In this document: piece by piece, positions 1-8,693 of the stretch
Layout: each line of letters opens with the position of its first letter
Numbering within the stretch: position 1 is the first letter of the stretch
NCBI GenBank assembly: GCA_016278325.1
Contig: JADQCB010000004.1
Span: 62,001 to 126,000 of the forward strand
DNA from: Actibacterium sp.
GTDB taxonomy: Bacteria > Pseudomonadota > Alphaproteobacteria > Rhodobacterales > Rhodobacteraceae
Direction of reading: 5' to 3'
Length of the DNA stretch: 64,000 bases
Notes under the pieces: model-generated
The model's database searches: none
Seen by the model: only the letters and a program-made list of their open reading frames with translations
Told to the model about the DNA's origin: nothing
Made by a program: the position numbers and the translations under genes

Positions 1-112
1 ATTGTTGCCAAGGAGATGGGGCCTGGCGCGTTGTCGCCGTGGCCGGTGCGGCGCCTTGTGTCAGCCCGCCGCGCGCCCTAGAGATTGGGAAACGGTAAGG
101 CGAGGCGTGACC
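1..112. other. upstream edge of window, no identifiable gene
   Basis: No complete gene is visible. Frame 1 is open from the window edge to a TAG at 79-81 (26 codons) and could be the tail of an upstream gene. In relatives the gene before coaBC is often ubiB, but this short tail is not recognisable as UbiB. Frame 2 is open into coaBC but has no convincing start before the ATG at 113. Confidence 0.4.
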
Positions 113-1309
113 ATGCTGGACGGAAAGAGACTGCTGTTGATCATCGGCGGCGGCATCGCGGCCTTCAAGGCGCTTGAGCTGATCCGGCAGTTGCGCGCGC
201 GCGGGGCGGTGGTCACCCCGGTGCTGACGCGCGCGGCAGAAGAGTTCGTGACGCCGCTTTCGGCCTCGGCCCTGGCGGCACGGAAGGTTTATCGCGACCT
301 GTTCGATCTGACCGACGAAGCGGAAATGGGTCATATCGAGCTGAGCCGGGCTGCCGACCTGGTGATCGTCGCCCCCGCGACGGCGGACCTGATGGGAAAG
401 ATGGCCAACGGGCTGGCGGATGACCTGGCCTCGACCCTGCTGATGGCGACCGACAAGCGGGTGCTGATCGCGCCGGCGATGAATGTGCGGATGTGGCTGC
501 ATCCGGCCACGCAGCGCAACCTGGCGGTGCTGCGGGACGACGGGGTTCTGATCGTTGCGCCACAAGAGGGGGCCATGGCCTGTGGCGAATACGGGCCCGG
601 GCGGCTGGCCGAGCCGGACGATATCGTCGCGTCGGTCAGCGCGGCGTTGTCGGCGGGTCCGCTGAAGGGGCGGCGGGTGATCGTGACATCGGGCCCCACG
701 CATGAGCCGATAGATCCCGTGCGCTATATCGCGAACCGGTCGTCCGGGGCGCAGGGCACGGCGCTTGCGCGGGCCCTGGCCGGGCTTGGCGCGGATGTGG
801 TCTTTGTCACCGGGCCGGCCGACTGTCCGCCGCCGGCCGGGGTGCAGGTGATCCCGGTGCAGACCGCGCAGCAAATGCTGGAAGCGGTCGAGGCCGCGTT
901 GCCGGCCGATGCGGCGGTGTTCGCGGCGGCCGTGGCGGATTGGCGGGTGGCCAATGCGGCGGAGCGGAAGATGAAGAAGGACGGGTCGGGGCAGGCGCCG
1001 GTGCTGGAATTCGCCGAGACCCCGGACATCCTGGCCAGGGTGGGCCGGATGACGGAGGACCGCCCCGGACTGGTCGTCGGCTTTGCCGCCGAGACCGACG
1101 ACGTTCTTGCCAATGCAACGGCCAAGCGGGCGCGCAAGGGCTGCGACTGGATCGTGGCCAATGACGTGTCGCCGGCGACGGGCATCATGGGCGGGGACGA
1201 GAACGCGGTGACGCTGATCACCGCCACGGGGGCCGAAGAATGGCCCCGGATGGCCAAGGACCAGGTGGCCCGCCGCCTGGCGCAATTGATTGCCGAGGCG
1301 CTGGCATGA
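113..1309 (+). CDS. coaBC: bifunctional phosphopantothenoylcysteine decarboxylase / phosphopantothenate-cysteine ligase
   Basis: This 398-residue cytoplasmic enzyme catalyses two consecutive steps of coenzyme A synthesis: joining cysteine to 4'-phosphopantothenate, then decarboxylating the product to 4'-phosphopantetheine. The N-terminal flavoprotein half has the active-site His in GHIELSR (about residue 74), the PAMN motif (121-124) and the flap cysteine in ACGE (about 157). The C-terminal ligase half starts near residue 185 with SGPTHEPIDPVR and carries the KMKKDG lysine region. The open frame extends to the window edge, but ATG 113 gives the normal N-terminus (MLDGKRLLL). The stop overlaps the dut start by 4 bp (ATGA), so the two are probably translationally coupled. 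Confidence 0.95.
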   Translation: MLDGKRLLLIIGGGIAAFKALELIRQLRARGAVVTPVLTRAAEEFVTPLSASALAARKVYRDLFDLTDEAEMGHIELSRAADLVIVAPATADLMGKMANGLADDLASTLLMATDKRVLIAPAMNVRMWLHPATQRNLAVLRDDGVLIVAPQEGAMACGEYGPGRLAEPDDIVASVSAALSAGPLKGRRVIVTSGPTHEPIDPVRYIANRSSGAQGTALARALAGLGADVVFVTGPADCPPPAGVQVIPVQTAQQMLEAVEAALPADAAVFAAAVADWRVANAAERKMKKDGSGQAPVLEFAETPDILARVGRMTEDRPGLVVGFAAETDDVLANATAKRARKGCDWIVANDVSPATGIMGGDENAVTLITATGAEEWPRMAKDQVARRLAQLIAEALA

Positions 1310-1773
1310 TCCCGACGATCCGCGTGCTGCGAGAGGATTGGGCGGATCCGGGCCTGCCGCTGCCGGCCTACGAGTCGGCCGGCGCCGCCGGGGCCGATCT
1401 GCGCGCCAATCTGCCGCCCGAAAGCCGGGCCGGCGGGGTCGTTCTGCGGCCGATGGAACGGCAGGTTCTGCCCACCGGGTTTCGGCTGGAGATTCCGGCC
1501 GGTCACGAGGTGCAGATCCGTCCGCGTTCGGGGCTGGCCTTGCGGCACGGGATCACGCTGGCCAACGCACCGGGCACGATCGACAGCGATTATCGCGGGC
1601 CGCTGGGGGTGCTGCTGGTGAATCTCGGGGCCGGGGCCTATACCGTGCAACATGGCGACCGCATCGCGCAGATGATCGTTGCGCCGGTGGTGCAGGCGGC
1701 GTTCGAACCGGCCTCTTTCCTGGGGCAAACGACCCGGGGGCAGGGTGGTTTCGGATCGACCGGGCGCGGCTGA
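1306..1773 (+). CDS. dut: deoxyuridine 5'-triphosphate nucleotidohydrolase (dUTPase)
   Basis: The enzyme hydrolyses dUTP to dUMP and pyrophosphate, keeping uracil out of DNA and supplying dUMP for thymidylate synthesis. All five trimeric dUTPase motifs are visible in 155 residues: AGADLRA (29-34), PRSGLA (73-78), GTIDSDYRG with the catalytic Asp93, RIAQM (119-123) and the C-terminal RGQGGFGSTG (144-153) that closes over the nucleotide. It overlaps coaBC by 4 bp at its start, and its TGA shares one base with the ATG of the next gene. coaBC-dut-moeB therefore looks like one operon. Confidence 0.96.
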   Translation: MIPTIRVLREDWADPGLPLPAYESAGAAGADLRANLPPESRAGGVVLRPMERQVLPTGFRLEIPAGHEVQIRPRSGLALRHGITLANAPGTIDSDYRGPLGVLLVNLGAGAYTVQHGDRIAQMIVAPVVQAAFEPASFLGQTTRGQGGFGSTGRG

Positions 1774-2807
1774 TGGTGCCTGTTGTCCTCATGGCCGCGG
1801 CCCTGTGGGGCATGGGCGCCCTGATGAAGGTTTCCCGCCCGGCGCGCTGGCGGGCGATCGGCGCGCTCTATGTCGCGGTGCTGATCGTGCAATTTGCGTT
1901 GCCGCCAGGCCATCCGCTGCGCGCGGCAACCGGTGGCACCCCGCAGGCCTGGCTTGCCCTGGGGGTGGTCGCGGGGCTGATCTGGGGCTATCGGCGGTTG
2001 CTGGGCGGGCTGCATGCCCGGGCCCGTCCCGCCGACGACGATCCGCAACCGGAGGGCGGCTTTCGAGCGGCGGAGCTGGAGCGTTATGCCCGGCACATCG
2101 TGCTGCGCGAGATCGGCGGACCCGGTCAGAAGCGGCTGAAGGCGGCGAAGGTGCTGGTGGTCGGCGCCGGCGGGCTTGGCTCGCCCGCGCTGATGTATCT
2201 CGCCGCGGCCGGGGTCGGCACGATCGGGGTGGTGGATGACGACAGTGTCGAGGCCAGCAACCTGCAACGCCAGGTGATCCACACCGACGCGCGGATCGGC
2301 ATGCCCAAGGTGGACTCGGCCGAGGCGGCGATGCGCGCGTTGAACCCGTTTGTCGCCGTGCGCCCCTATCATCGCCGCCTGGAAGAGGCCGATGCGGTCG
2401 CGCTCTTCGAAGAATATGACCTGATCCTGGATGGCACCGACAATTTCGCCACCCGCTTCATGGTCAACCGTGCCGCCGTCGCGGCGGCCCGGCCATTGAT
2501 CGCGGCCGCGATCACCCAGTGGGAAGGCCAGATCAGCCTGTATCACCCGGCCTCGGGCGCGCCATGCTATGCGTGCATCTTTCCCGCGGCGCCGGCCGAG
2601 GGGTTGGCGCCAAGCTGTGCCGAGGCCGGCGTGATCGGCGCGCTGCCCGGCGTGGTGGGGGCGATGATGGCGGTCGAGGCGATAAAGGAGATCACCGGCG
2701 CGGGCGATTCCCTGCGCGGGCGGATGCTGTTCTATGACGCGCTTCACGGCGAGAACCGGCAGGTGACGCTCCGGCGGCGCCCCGATTGCCCGGTCTGCGG
2801 CGGTTGA
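1773..2807 (+). CDS. HesA/MoeB/ThiF-family E1-like adenylyltransferase with N-terminal membrane segment
   Basis: A 344-residue E1-like enzyme of the family that adenylates the C-terminus of ubiquitin-like sulfur carriers (MoaD or ThiS). The catalytic part begins near residue 95 (LERYARHIVLREIGGPGQ), followed by the nucleotide loop GAGGLGSPA (about 131), the NLQRQVIH segment, DGTDNFATR, and zinc-type cysteine pairs CYAC and CPVC. About 80 residues come before it and contain two or three hydrophobic stretches (roughly 2-18, 28-45 and 60-78), which soluble E. coli MoeB lacks. It starts on the last base of the dut stop codon. The E1 fold is clear, but whether it serves molybdopterin or thiamine synthesis cannot be read from context. 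Confidence 0.88.
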   Translation: MVPVVLMAAALWGMGALMKVSRPARWRAIGALYVAVLIVQFALPPGHPLRAATGGTPQAWLALGVVAGLIWGYRRLLGGLHARARPADDDPQPEGGFRAAELERYARHIVLREIGGPGQKRLKAAKVLVVGAGGLGSPALMYLAAAGVGTIGVVDDDSVEASNLQRQVIHTDARIGMPKVDSAEAAMRALNPFVAVRPYHRRLEEADAVALFEEYDLILDGTDNFATRFMVNRAAVAAARPLIAAAITQWEGQISLYHPASGAPCYACIFPAAPAEGLAPSCAEAGVIGALPGVVGAMMAVEAIKEITGAGDSLRGRMLFYDALHGENRQVTLRRRPDCPVCGG

Positions 2808-2861
2808 GGTGGATCCCTTGCCGGGATAGCGCATGACCGACGGATCAACGGAGACTCCACG

Positions 2862-4889
2862 ATGACGAATCCCCTGCTGGCGGACTGGGAAACGCCCTTT
2901 CAGTTGCCGCCCTTCGATGCGATTTCCGATGACGATTTCGCCGAGGCGTTCGACGTTCTTCTGGACGAGGCGCGGACCGAGATTGCGGCCATCGCCGACA
3001 ATCCGGCGCCGCCGGACTATGCCAACACGATCGAGGCCCTGGAACTGGCCGGCGATCGGCTGGGCCGGATGCTCGGGGTATTTCATGCGCTGGCCGGCAC
3101 CGACAGCAACGAAGCGCGGCAGGCCCTGCAGCGTGACTTTGCGCCGCGCCTGTCGGCCCATGCGTCGGAAATTGCCATGAACCCGGCGCTGTTCGACCGG
3201 ATCGAGACCTTGTGGCGCAGGCGCGACAGGCTGGACCTGGATGCGGAACAGGCGCGCGTTCTGATGCTGACGCGGCGCGGCTTCCTGCGTGCGGGTGCGC
3301 AATTGCAGGGTCCCGCGCGGGCGCGGCACACGCGCATAAAATCGCGTCTTGCGGTGTTGGGCACGCAGTTCACGCAGAACCTGCTGGCCGACGAGCGCGG
3401 CTGGATGATGGCGCTGTCCGAGGATGACCTGGAAGGGCTGCCCGATTTCGTTCGCGCCGCGGCCCGCGCCGCCGGCGAAGAGCGCGGCGCCGATGGCCCG
3501 GTCATCACGCTGTCGCGGTCGCTGATCGTGCCGTTCCTGCAATTCTCGCCGCGCCGCGACTTGCGGCGCCGGGCTTACCAGGCCTGGACGGCGCGCGGGG
3601 CGGGCGGCGGCGACACCGACAACCGTGCCATCGCCGCCGAGATCCTGAAACTGCGCCACGAACGGGCCGCCCTGCTGGGCCATGCCGATTTCGCCAGCTA
3701 CAAGCTGGAAACCGAGATGGCCGGGTCGCCGGACCGGGTGCGCGAGCTGCTGATGGCGGTGTGGACCCCGGCCCGGGCCGCGGCCGAGGCGGATGCCGAA
3801 AGGCTGGAAGCGATGATGCATGCCGAGGGTGTCAACGGCCGGCTGGAGCCCTGGGACTGGCGCTATTACGCCGAGAAGCGGCGCAAGGAAGACCATGATC
3901 TGGATGAGGCGGCCCTGAAACCCTATCTGCAACTCGACCGGATGATCGAGGCCGCGTTCGATTGCGCGCATCGGCTGTTCGGGCTGGATTTCGTGCCGCT
4001 CGACGTGCCATTGCACCACCCCGACGCGCGCGCGTGGGAGGTAAGGCGCGACGGTCGGCACATGGCGGTGTTCATCGCCGACTATTTCGCGCGGAGCGGG
4101 AAACGGTCGGGCGCCTGGTGCGCGGCCAGCCGGTCGCAGCGCAAGCTGGGCGGCGAGGTGCGGCCGGTGGTGCATAATGTCTGCAACTTTTCCCGGCCGG
4201 CACGGGGCCAGCCCGCGCTGCTGTCCCATGACGAGGCGCGCACGCTGTTCCATGAATTCGGCCACGCCCTGCACCAGATCCTGAGCGATGTGAGCCATGA
4301 ATCGATTTCCGGCACCTCGGTGGCCCGCGATTTCGTCGAACTGCCCAGCCAGTTGTTCGAACACTGGCTCGACCTGCCAGAGGTGCTTGAGAAATTTGCC
4401 ACCCATGTCGAAACGGGCGCGCCGATGCCGCGCGACATGCTGCACCGGCTGCTGGCGGCCACGACCCATGACATGGGGTTCCAGACCGTGGAATACGTGG
4501 CCTCGGCGCTGGTCGACCTGCGCCTGCACGAGGGCGCGGCGCCCGATGACCCGATGGCGCGGCAGGCCGAGGTTCTGGCCGAACTGGGCATGCCCCATGC
4601 GATCGGGATGCGCCATGCCACCCCGCATTTCGCGCATGTCTTTTCCGGCGACGGTTATTCCGCGGGCTATTACAGCTACATGTGGTCAGAGGTGATGGAT
4701 GCCGACGCGTTCGCGGCATTCGAGGAGACGGGCGACGCGTTCGACCCGGAAACCGCCGCGCGGCTGGAGCGTTTCATCCTGTCGGCCGGTGGCTCGGACG
4801 AGGCCGGGGCGCTCTATTCGCGGTTCCGCGGCAGCCTGCCCGGGGTCGAGGCGTTGCTGAAGGGGCGCGGGCTGGCGGATGCGAGCTAG
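2862..4889 (+). CDS. M3-family metallopeptidase (oligopeptidase A / peptidyl-dipeptidase type)
   Basis: A 675-residue zinc peptidase of the thimet oligopeptidase family, the usual length for OpdA/Dcp proteins. It would degrade short peptides in the cytoplasm; no signal peptide is seen. The HExxH zinc site is HEFGH at residues 464-468, with the third-ligand region in HESISGTSVARDFVELPSQ just after it. The C-terminal GYSAGYYSYMWSEVMDADAF block is typical of the family. It starts 54 bp after the moeB-like gene behind an AACGGAGA ribosome site. OpdA and Dcp are not reliably separated by eye, so no gene symbol is assigned. Confidence 0.92.
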   Translation: MTNPLLADWETPFQLPPFDAISDDDFAEAFDVLLDEARTEIAAIADNPAPPDYANTIEALELAGDRLGRMLGVFHALAGTDSNEARQALQRDFAPRLSAHASEIAMNPALFDRIETLWRRRDRLDLDAEQARVLMLTRRGFLRAGAQLQGPARARHTRIKSRLAVLGTQFTQNLLADERGWMMALSEDDLEGLPDFVRAAARAAGEERGADGPVITLSRSLIVPFLQFSPRRDLRRRAYQAWTARGAGGGDTDNRAIAAEILKLRHERAALLGHADFASYKLETEMAGSPDRVRELLMAVWTPARAAAEADAERLEAMMHAEGVNGRLEPWDWRYYAEKRRKEDHDLDEAALKPYLQLDRMIEAAFDCAHRLFGLDFVPLDVPLHHPDARAWEVRRDGRHMAVFIADYFARSGKRSGAWCAASRSQRKLGGEVRPVVHNVCNFSRPARGQPALLSHDEARTLFHEFGHALHQILSDVSHESISGTSVARDFVELPSQLFEHWLDLPEVLEKFATHVETGAPMPRDMLHRLLAATTHDMGFQTVEYVASALVDLRLHEGAAPDDPMARQAEVLAELGMPHAIGMRHATPHFAHVFSGDGYSAGYYSYMWSEVMDADAFAAFEETGDAFDPETAARLERFILSAGGSDEAGALYSRFRGSLPGVEALLKGRGLADAS

Positions 4890-4910
4890 GCGTGCCGGCC
4901 CGGGCCGGTC

Positions 4911-5801
4911 TCAGCGCCGGGCGTCCGCATGCACCGGATCCTTGTGGATGATCACCTCTGCCTGCGGATAGGCGGCGATGATCGCGCGGCGCAGCCCGGC
5001 GCCGATGTCGTGCGCCTCGGTCAGGGTCTGGGTGCCGTCCAGTTCGATGTGAAGGTTGACGAAGACCCGGCTGCCGGCGGTGCGCGTCTGCAGATCGTGG
5101 AACCCGTGCACCCCCGGCCATTTGCCGGCGATTTCCTCGATCCCGGCGACGATCGCGGGGTCGGCGGCCCGGTCCATCAAGGCGTTCCAGGCCCCCGATC
5201 CGATCCCCAGGGCCCCCACCGCCAGCATCAGTGCGGCGCCGATCGCGACCACGCTGTCCAGCCCGGTCAGGCCGAACTGGGCCGAGGCCCACAGGGCCAC
5301 GATCGCCCCGATATTGGGCAGCAGATCGCCGAGGTAATGCAGCGAATCGGCCCGGACCACCCGGCTGCCGGTCCGGGCCGCGACCCGCCGCTGCCAGATC
5401 ACCAGGCCAAGCGTCAGCATGATCGAGATCCCCATCACGACGATCCCCTCGCGCTCGGCCGCGAGGGTGCTTTCGCCGCCGCGCACAAGCCGCGTCGCCG
5501 CCGCCCAGAGGATCGCGCCGGCCGAAACGAGGATGAACAGCGATTGCCCGAGCGCCGCCAGATCCTCGGCCGAGGAATGGCCGAAGGCGTGATCCTCGTC
5601 GGCGGGTTTGGCGGCATAGACGATCGCGGCCAGGCCGCCCAGGGAAATCATCATGTCCATCGCGCTGTCGGCCAGCGACGCGGCAACCGACAGCGATTGC
5701 GTCGCGCCCAGGGCCCAGAGCTTGAGCGCGACAAGGGTCAGCGCCACGATGACCGAGGCCAGACCGGCGGACAGGTTCATGCGCGTCTTTCCCGGGCTCA
5801 T
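4911..5801 (-). CDS. cation diffusion facilitator family transporter (FieF-like)
   Basis: A 296-residue inner-membrane divalent metal/proton antiporter. The first zinc-site half DxxxD is DSAMD at residues 45-49, the same numbers as in E. coli FieF. The matching HxxxD half is HYLGD in a later helix. A cytoplasmic C-terminal domain follows (GVHGFHDLQTRTAGSRVFVNLHIELD, then AEVIIHKDP). The start has an AAGGA site 8 bases upstream. It converges with the M3 peptidase gene, leaving a 21 bp gap. The metal (Fe, Zn, Cd or Mn) cannot be decided from sequence alone. Confidence 0.92.
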   Translation of the reverse strand: MSPGKTRMNLSAGLASVIVALTLVALKLWALGATQSLSVAASLADSAMDMMISLGGLAAIVYAAKPADEDHAFGHSSAEDLAALGQSLFILVSAGAILWAAATRLVRGGESTLAAEREGIVVMGISIMLTLGLVIWQRRVAARTGSRVVRADSLHYLGDLLPNIGAIVALWASAQFGLTGLDSVVAIGAALMLAVGALGIGSGAWNALMDRAADPAIVAGIEEIAGKWPGVHGFHDLQTRTAGSRVFVNLHIELDGTQTLTEAHDIGAGLRRAIIAAYPQAEVIIHKDPVHADARR

Positions 5802-5890
5802 GCGTCCGGTCCTTTTCGATCGCTGCCGAAGCGGGCTTTAGCGCGCGCCGCCCCGGCGTGCAACGCCGCGGGACCGGGGCCGGATCGCGC

Positions 5891-6382
5891 TCAGTCGCGG
5901 ATTTCTCCGGGCGCGACGCCCCAGAGTGCGGATTTGGGCACCCATCCCGACTGCCCTCCGGCCGAGATGCGGCACCAGTCCGGGGTGCAATCGCCCAGTT
6001 CCGCGATCACCCCGAGTTCGGCACTGGCGATGACCGACGCGTCGGGTTCCGGCGCGCGGCGCATGGCCAGCATGTCCTGTTGCACCAGGACCGTGCGCGT
6101 CCCCGACAGCAACGAATAGTGCATCCACCCGCCGGCGCCGTCCTGGTCGCGAACCCGGCGCCAGTGGCCATATTCGGCGGTGATCTGCAAGGGCTGGCCG
6201 CGATGCTGGTAGACCCAGTCGATGCGATGCGTCCGGCCCGGCCCGTGACGGGCATAGCCCTTGCTTGCCTCCATCGAGACATAGCGGGGCAGGGGCAGGT
6301 TGGTCACCGCGCCGCGCTCTTGCGCGAAAGCGGTGCCGACCGTCGCCACGGCCAGCACGATCACCGTCAGGAATGCCCGCAT
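5891..6382 (-). CDS. secreted SH3-domain protein
   Basis: A 163-residue exported protein. It has a signal peptide (MRAFLTVIVLAVATVGTAFA, cleavage likely before QERG) and then two bacterial SH3-like stretches: one around PRYVSMEASKGYARHGPGRTH to GGWMHYSLL, the other around MLAMRRAPEPDASVIASAELG to SGWVPKSALWG. Domains of this type usually bind cell-wall peptides or act as regulatory modules in the periplasm. An AGAGG site lies 6 bases before the ATG. It diverges from the 2-hydroxyacid dehydrogenase. The exact function is not known. Confidence 0.8.
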   Translation of the reverse strand: MRAFLTVIVLAVATVGTAFAQERGAVTNLPLPRYVSMEASKGYARHGPGRTHRIDWVYQHRGQPLQITAEYGHWRRVRDQDGAGGWMHYSLLSGTRTVLVQQDMLAMRRAPEPDASVIASAELGVIAELGDCTPDWCRISAGGQSGWVPKSALWGVAPGEIRD

Positions 6383-6509
6383 GTCTTGCCTCTTGTGCCT
6401 CGTGACCGCGGCGTTTTTCGCCCGGTCTGCCGCGGGGTCTTGTGCCGCGCCCCGATCTCGGACAACTTGCCACTGCGCCGGCGAATTGAAAAGGATGGGG
6501 AGGTTCCGA

Positions 6510-7496
6510 ATGCCCGCTCAACGCCTGAGTGTTGTCGTTACGCGACGCCTGCCCGAAGCGGTGGAAACCCGCATGAAAGAGCTTTTCGACGTCGAGCTGT
6601 CGGAGTCGGATGCCAAGATGTCGCGCGAGGAACTGGTTGCGGCGATGCGTCGGGCCGACGTTCTGGTGCCCTGCGTGACCGACCGGATCGACCAGGCGAT
6701 GCTGGGCGCGGCGGGCGACCGGCTGAAGCTGATCGCCAATTACGGCGCGGGGGTCGATCATATCGACATCCAGACCGCGCGGCAGCGCGGCATCCTGGTG
6801 TCGAACACCCCCGGCGTAGTGACCGAGGACACCGCCGACATGACGATGGCGCTGTTGCTGGCGGTCACGCGGCGCATTCCCGAGGGGCTGGCGGTGATGC
6901 AGGCGGGCACCTGGCAGGGATGGGCGCCCACGGCATTCATGGGCGGGCGCGTCGGCGGGCGGCGGCTGGGCATTCTGGGCATGGGCCGGATCGGCCAGGC
7001 CCTTGCGCGGCGGGCCCGCGCCTTCGGCATGCAGATCCACTATCACAATCGCCGCCGCCTGCATCCCGAGATCGAGGAAGAGTTCGAGGCGACCTATTGG
7101 GAAAGCCTCGATCAGATGGTCAGCCGCATGGATGTCATCTCGGTCAACTGCCCGCATACGCCCGCGACCTTTCACCTGATGAACGCGCGGCGCCTGAAAC
7201 TGATGAAGCGCGGCGCGGTGATCGTCAACACGTCGCGCGGCGAGGTGATCGACGAAAACGCCCTGACCCGGATGCTGCGCGCCGGAGAGATCGCCGGCGC
7301 CGGGCTCGACGTGTTCGAGCATGGCCACGAGATCAATCCCCGCCTGCGGGCGCTGACCAACGTGGTGCTGCTGCCGCATATGGGCTCGGCCACGGTCGAG
7401 GGCCGCACCGAGATGGGCGAGAAGGTCATCATCAACATCAAGACCTTCGACGACGGCCACCGGCCGCCCGACCTGGTGGTGCCGGGCATGATGTGA
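6510..7496 (+). CDS. D-2-hydroxyacid dehydrogenase (glyoxylate/hydroxypyruvate reductase type)
   Basis: A 328-residue NAD(P)H-dependent enzyme expected to reduce glyoxylate or hydroxypyruvate or to act on D-glycerate. The Rossmann motif is GILGMGRIGQALARRARAFGM near residues 153-172. The catalytic set is present: Arg in NTSRGEVID, Glu in AGAGLDVFE, and His in LLPHMGSAT. The frame is open farther upstream, but the ATG at 6510 follows a strong GGATGGGGAGG site and gives the standard N-terminus. It converges with the quinone oxidoreductase. Substrate specificity is inferred from family resemblance only. Confidence 0.88.
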   Translation: MPAQRLSVVVTRRLPEAVETRMKELFDVELSESDAKMSREELVAAMRRADVLVPCVTDRIDQAMLGAAGDRLKLIANYGAGVDHIDIQTARQRGILVSNTPGVVTEDTADMTMALLLAVTRRIPEGLAVMQAGTWQGWAPTAFMGGRVGGRRLGILGMGRIGQALARRARAFGMQIHYHNRRRLHPEIEEEFEATYWESLDQMVSRMDVISVNCPHTPATFHLMNARRLKLMKRGAVIVNTSRGEVIDENALTRMLRAGEIAGAGLDVFEHGHEINPRLRALTNVVLLPHMGSATVEGRTEMGEKVIINIKTFDDGHRPPDLVVPGMM

Positions 7497-7523
7497 CCGC
7501 GCCGCCGCCCGCCCCGGCGCCGC

Positions 7524-8510
7524 TCAGACGGTCAGGATGCTCGACCCCGTGGTCTGCCGGGCCTCCAGCGCCCGGTGCGCGTCGGCCACCTGCTCCAGCG
7601 CGAAGCGCTGGTCGATGCGCAGGGTCACGTCGCGCGCGATGACCTTGTCGAACAGCTCGCGCGCCATTTCCTGGCAACTGTCGTGATCGGCGATATGGGC
7701 AAACAGGGTCGGCCGCGTGATCTTCAGCGATCCGCCCGCCGCCAGTCTCATCAGGTCCACCGGCGGGACCACGCCCGAGGCATTGCCGAACGAGATCATC
7801 ATGCCCAGCGGTTTCAGCGACGCCAGCGAGCCGTCGAACGTGTCCTTGCCCACCGCGTCCATCACCACGTCGACGCCCTTGCCGTCGGTCAGTTCCTTCA
7901 CCCGGGCGGTGAAATCCTCGGCCCGGTAATTGATGCAATGGGCCGCGCCATGCGCGGTTGCCAGCTTGCATTTCTCATCCGTGCCGGCGGTGCCGATCAG
8001 GGTGATCCCCTCGGACCGGGCCCATTGGCAGGCGATCAGCCCGACACCCCCCGCCGCGGCATGAAACAACACCGTGTCGCCGCGCCGGATCGGGGTGGTG
8101 CGCCGGAACAGGTATTGCACGGTCATGCCCTTGAGCATCATCGCCGCGCCCTCGTCGAAGCCGATCTCGTCGGGCAGGGGGCAGACCTGCGCGGCGGGCA
8201 TCACCCGCGCCTGCGCATAGGCGCCGGGCGGCTGCGCGGCATAGGCGACGCGGTCGCCGGCCTTCAGATGCGTCACGCCCTCGCCCACCGCCTCGACCAG
8301 GCCCGAGGCTTCCATCCCCAGCGGGCTGGGCAGGGGCAGTTTGTAGACGCCGCTGCGCTGGTAGATGTCGATGAAGTTCAGCCCGCAGGCCTTTTGCGCC
8401 AGCCGCACCTCGCCGGGGCCGGGCTCTCCCACCGGCCGGTCGGCCAGGTACATCGCCTCGGGGCCGCCGAACGCGTCGATCATCACGGTTTTCGCGGTTC
8501 GTGTCGCCAT
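7524..8510 (-). CDS. qor: NADPH:quinone oxidoreductase, zinc-independent MDR family
   Basis: A 328-residue medium-chain dehydrogenase/reductase of the quinone oxidoreductase (Qor) type, which reduces quinones with NADPH. N-terminal GroES-like part: ACGLNFIDIYQRSGVY and SPLGMEASGLVEAVGEGV. NADPH-binding part: LFHAAAGGVGLIACQWARSEG, with the AAxGGVG motif. No structural zinc cysteines are present, as expected for Qor. The frame runs open far upstream on this strand, but the ATG at 8510 has an AAAGGAAG site 4-5 bases before it. It diverges from the dimethylglycine dehydrogenase-like gene. Confidence 0.9.
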   Translation of the reverse strand: MATRTAKTVMIDAFGGPEAMYLADRPVGEPGPGEVRLAQKACGLNFIDIYQRSGVYKLPLPSPLGMEASGLVEAVGEGVTHLKAGDRVAYAAQPPGAYAQARVMPAAQVCPLPDEIGFDEGAAMMLKGMTVQYLFRRTTPIRRGDTVLFHAAAGGVGLIACQWARSEGITLIGTAGTDEKCKLATAHGAAHCINYRAEDFTARVKELTDGKGVDVVMDAVGKDTFDGSLASLKPLGMMISFGNASGVVPPVDLMRLAAGGSLKITRPTLFAHIADHDSCQEMARELFDKVIARDVTLRIDQRFALEQVADAHRALEARQTTGSSILTV

Positions 8511-8693
8511 GTCGCTTCCTTTCCGTATCATGCCCTGCCGGGCGGTGCGGGTAGTGTTCCGCAGCCGCGCCCCATCGGCTACCGCCCTGGCCCGGGCGAT
8601 GTCGCTTTTCAAGTGTGACGTGTCGGACGCCCTGCGTATCGCGGCGCCGTTTTCTGCGATTGAGACGACGAACACGCAATGCGGAGCGTCCCC

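Noticed and set aside
1638-4637. 999-codon open frame on the minus strand
   Set aside because: It lies antisense to the clear moeB-like and M3 peptidase genes, is rich in His/Gln/Arg/Gly and shows no family motif. Long antisense frames are expected at this G+C content.
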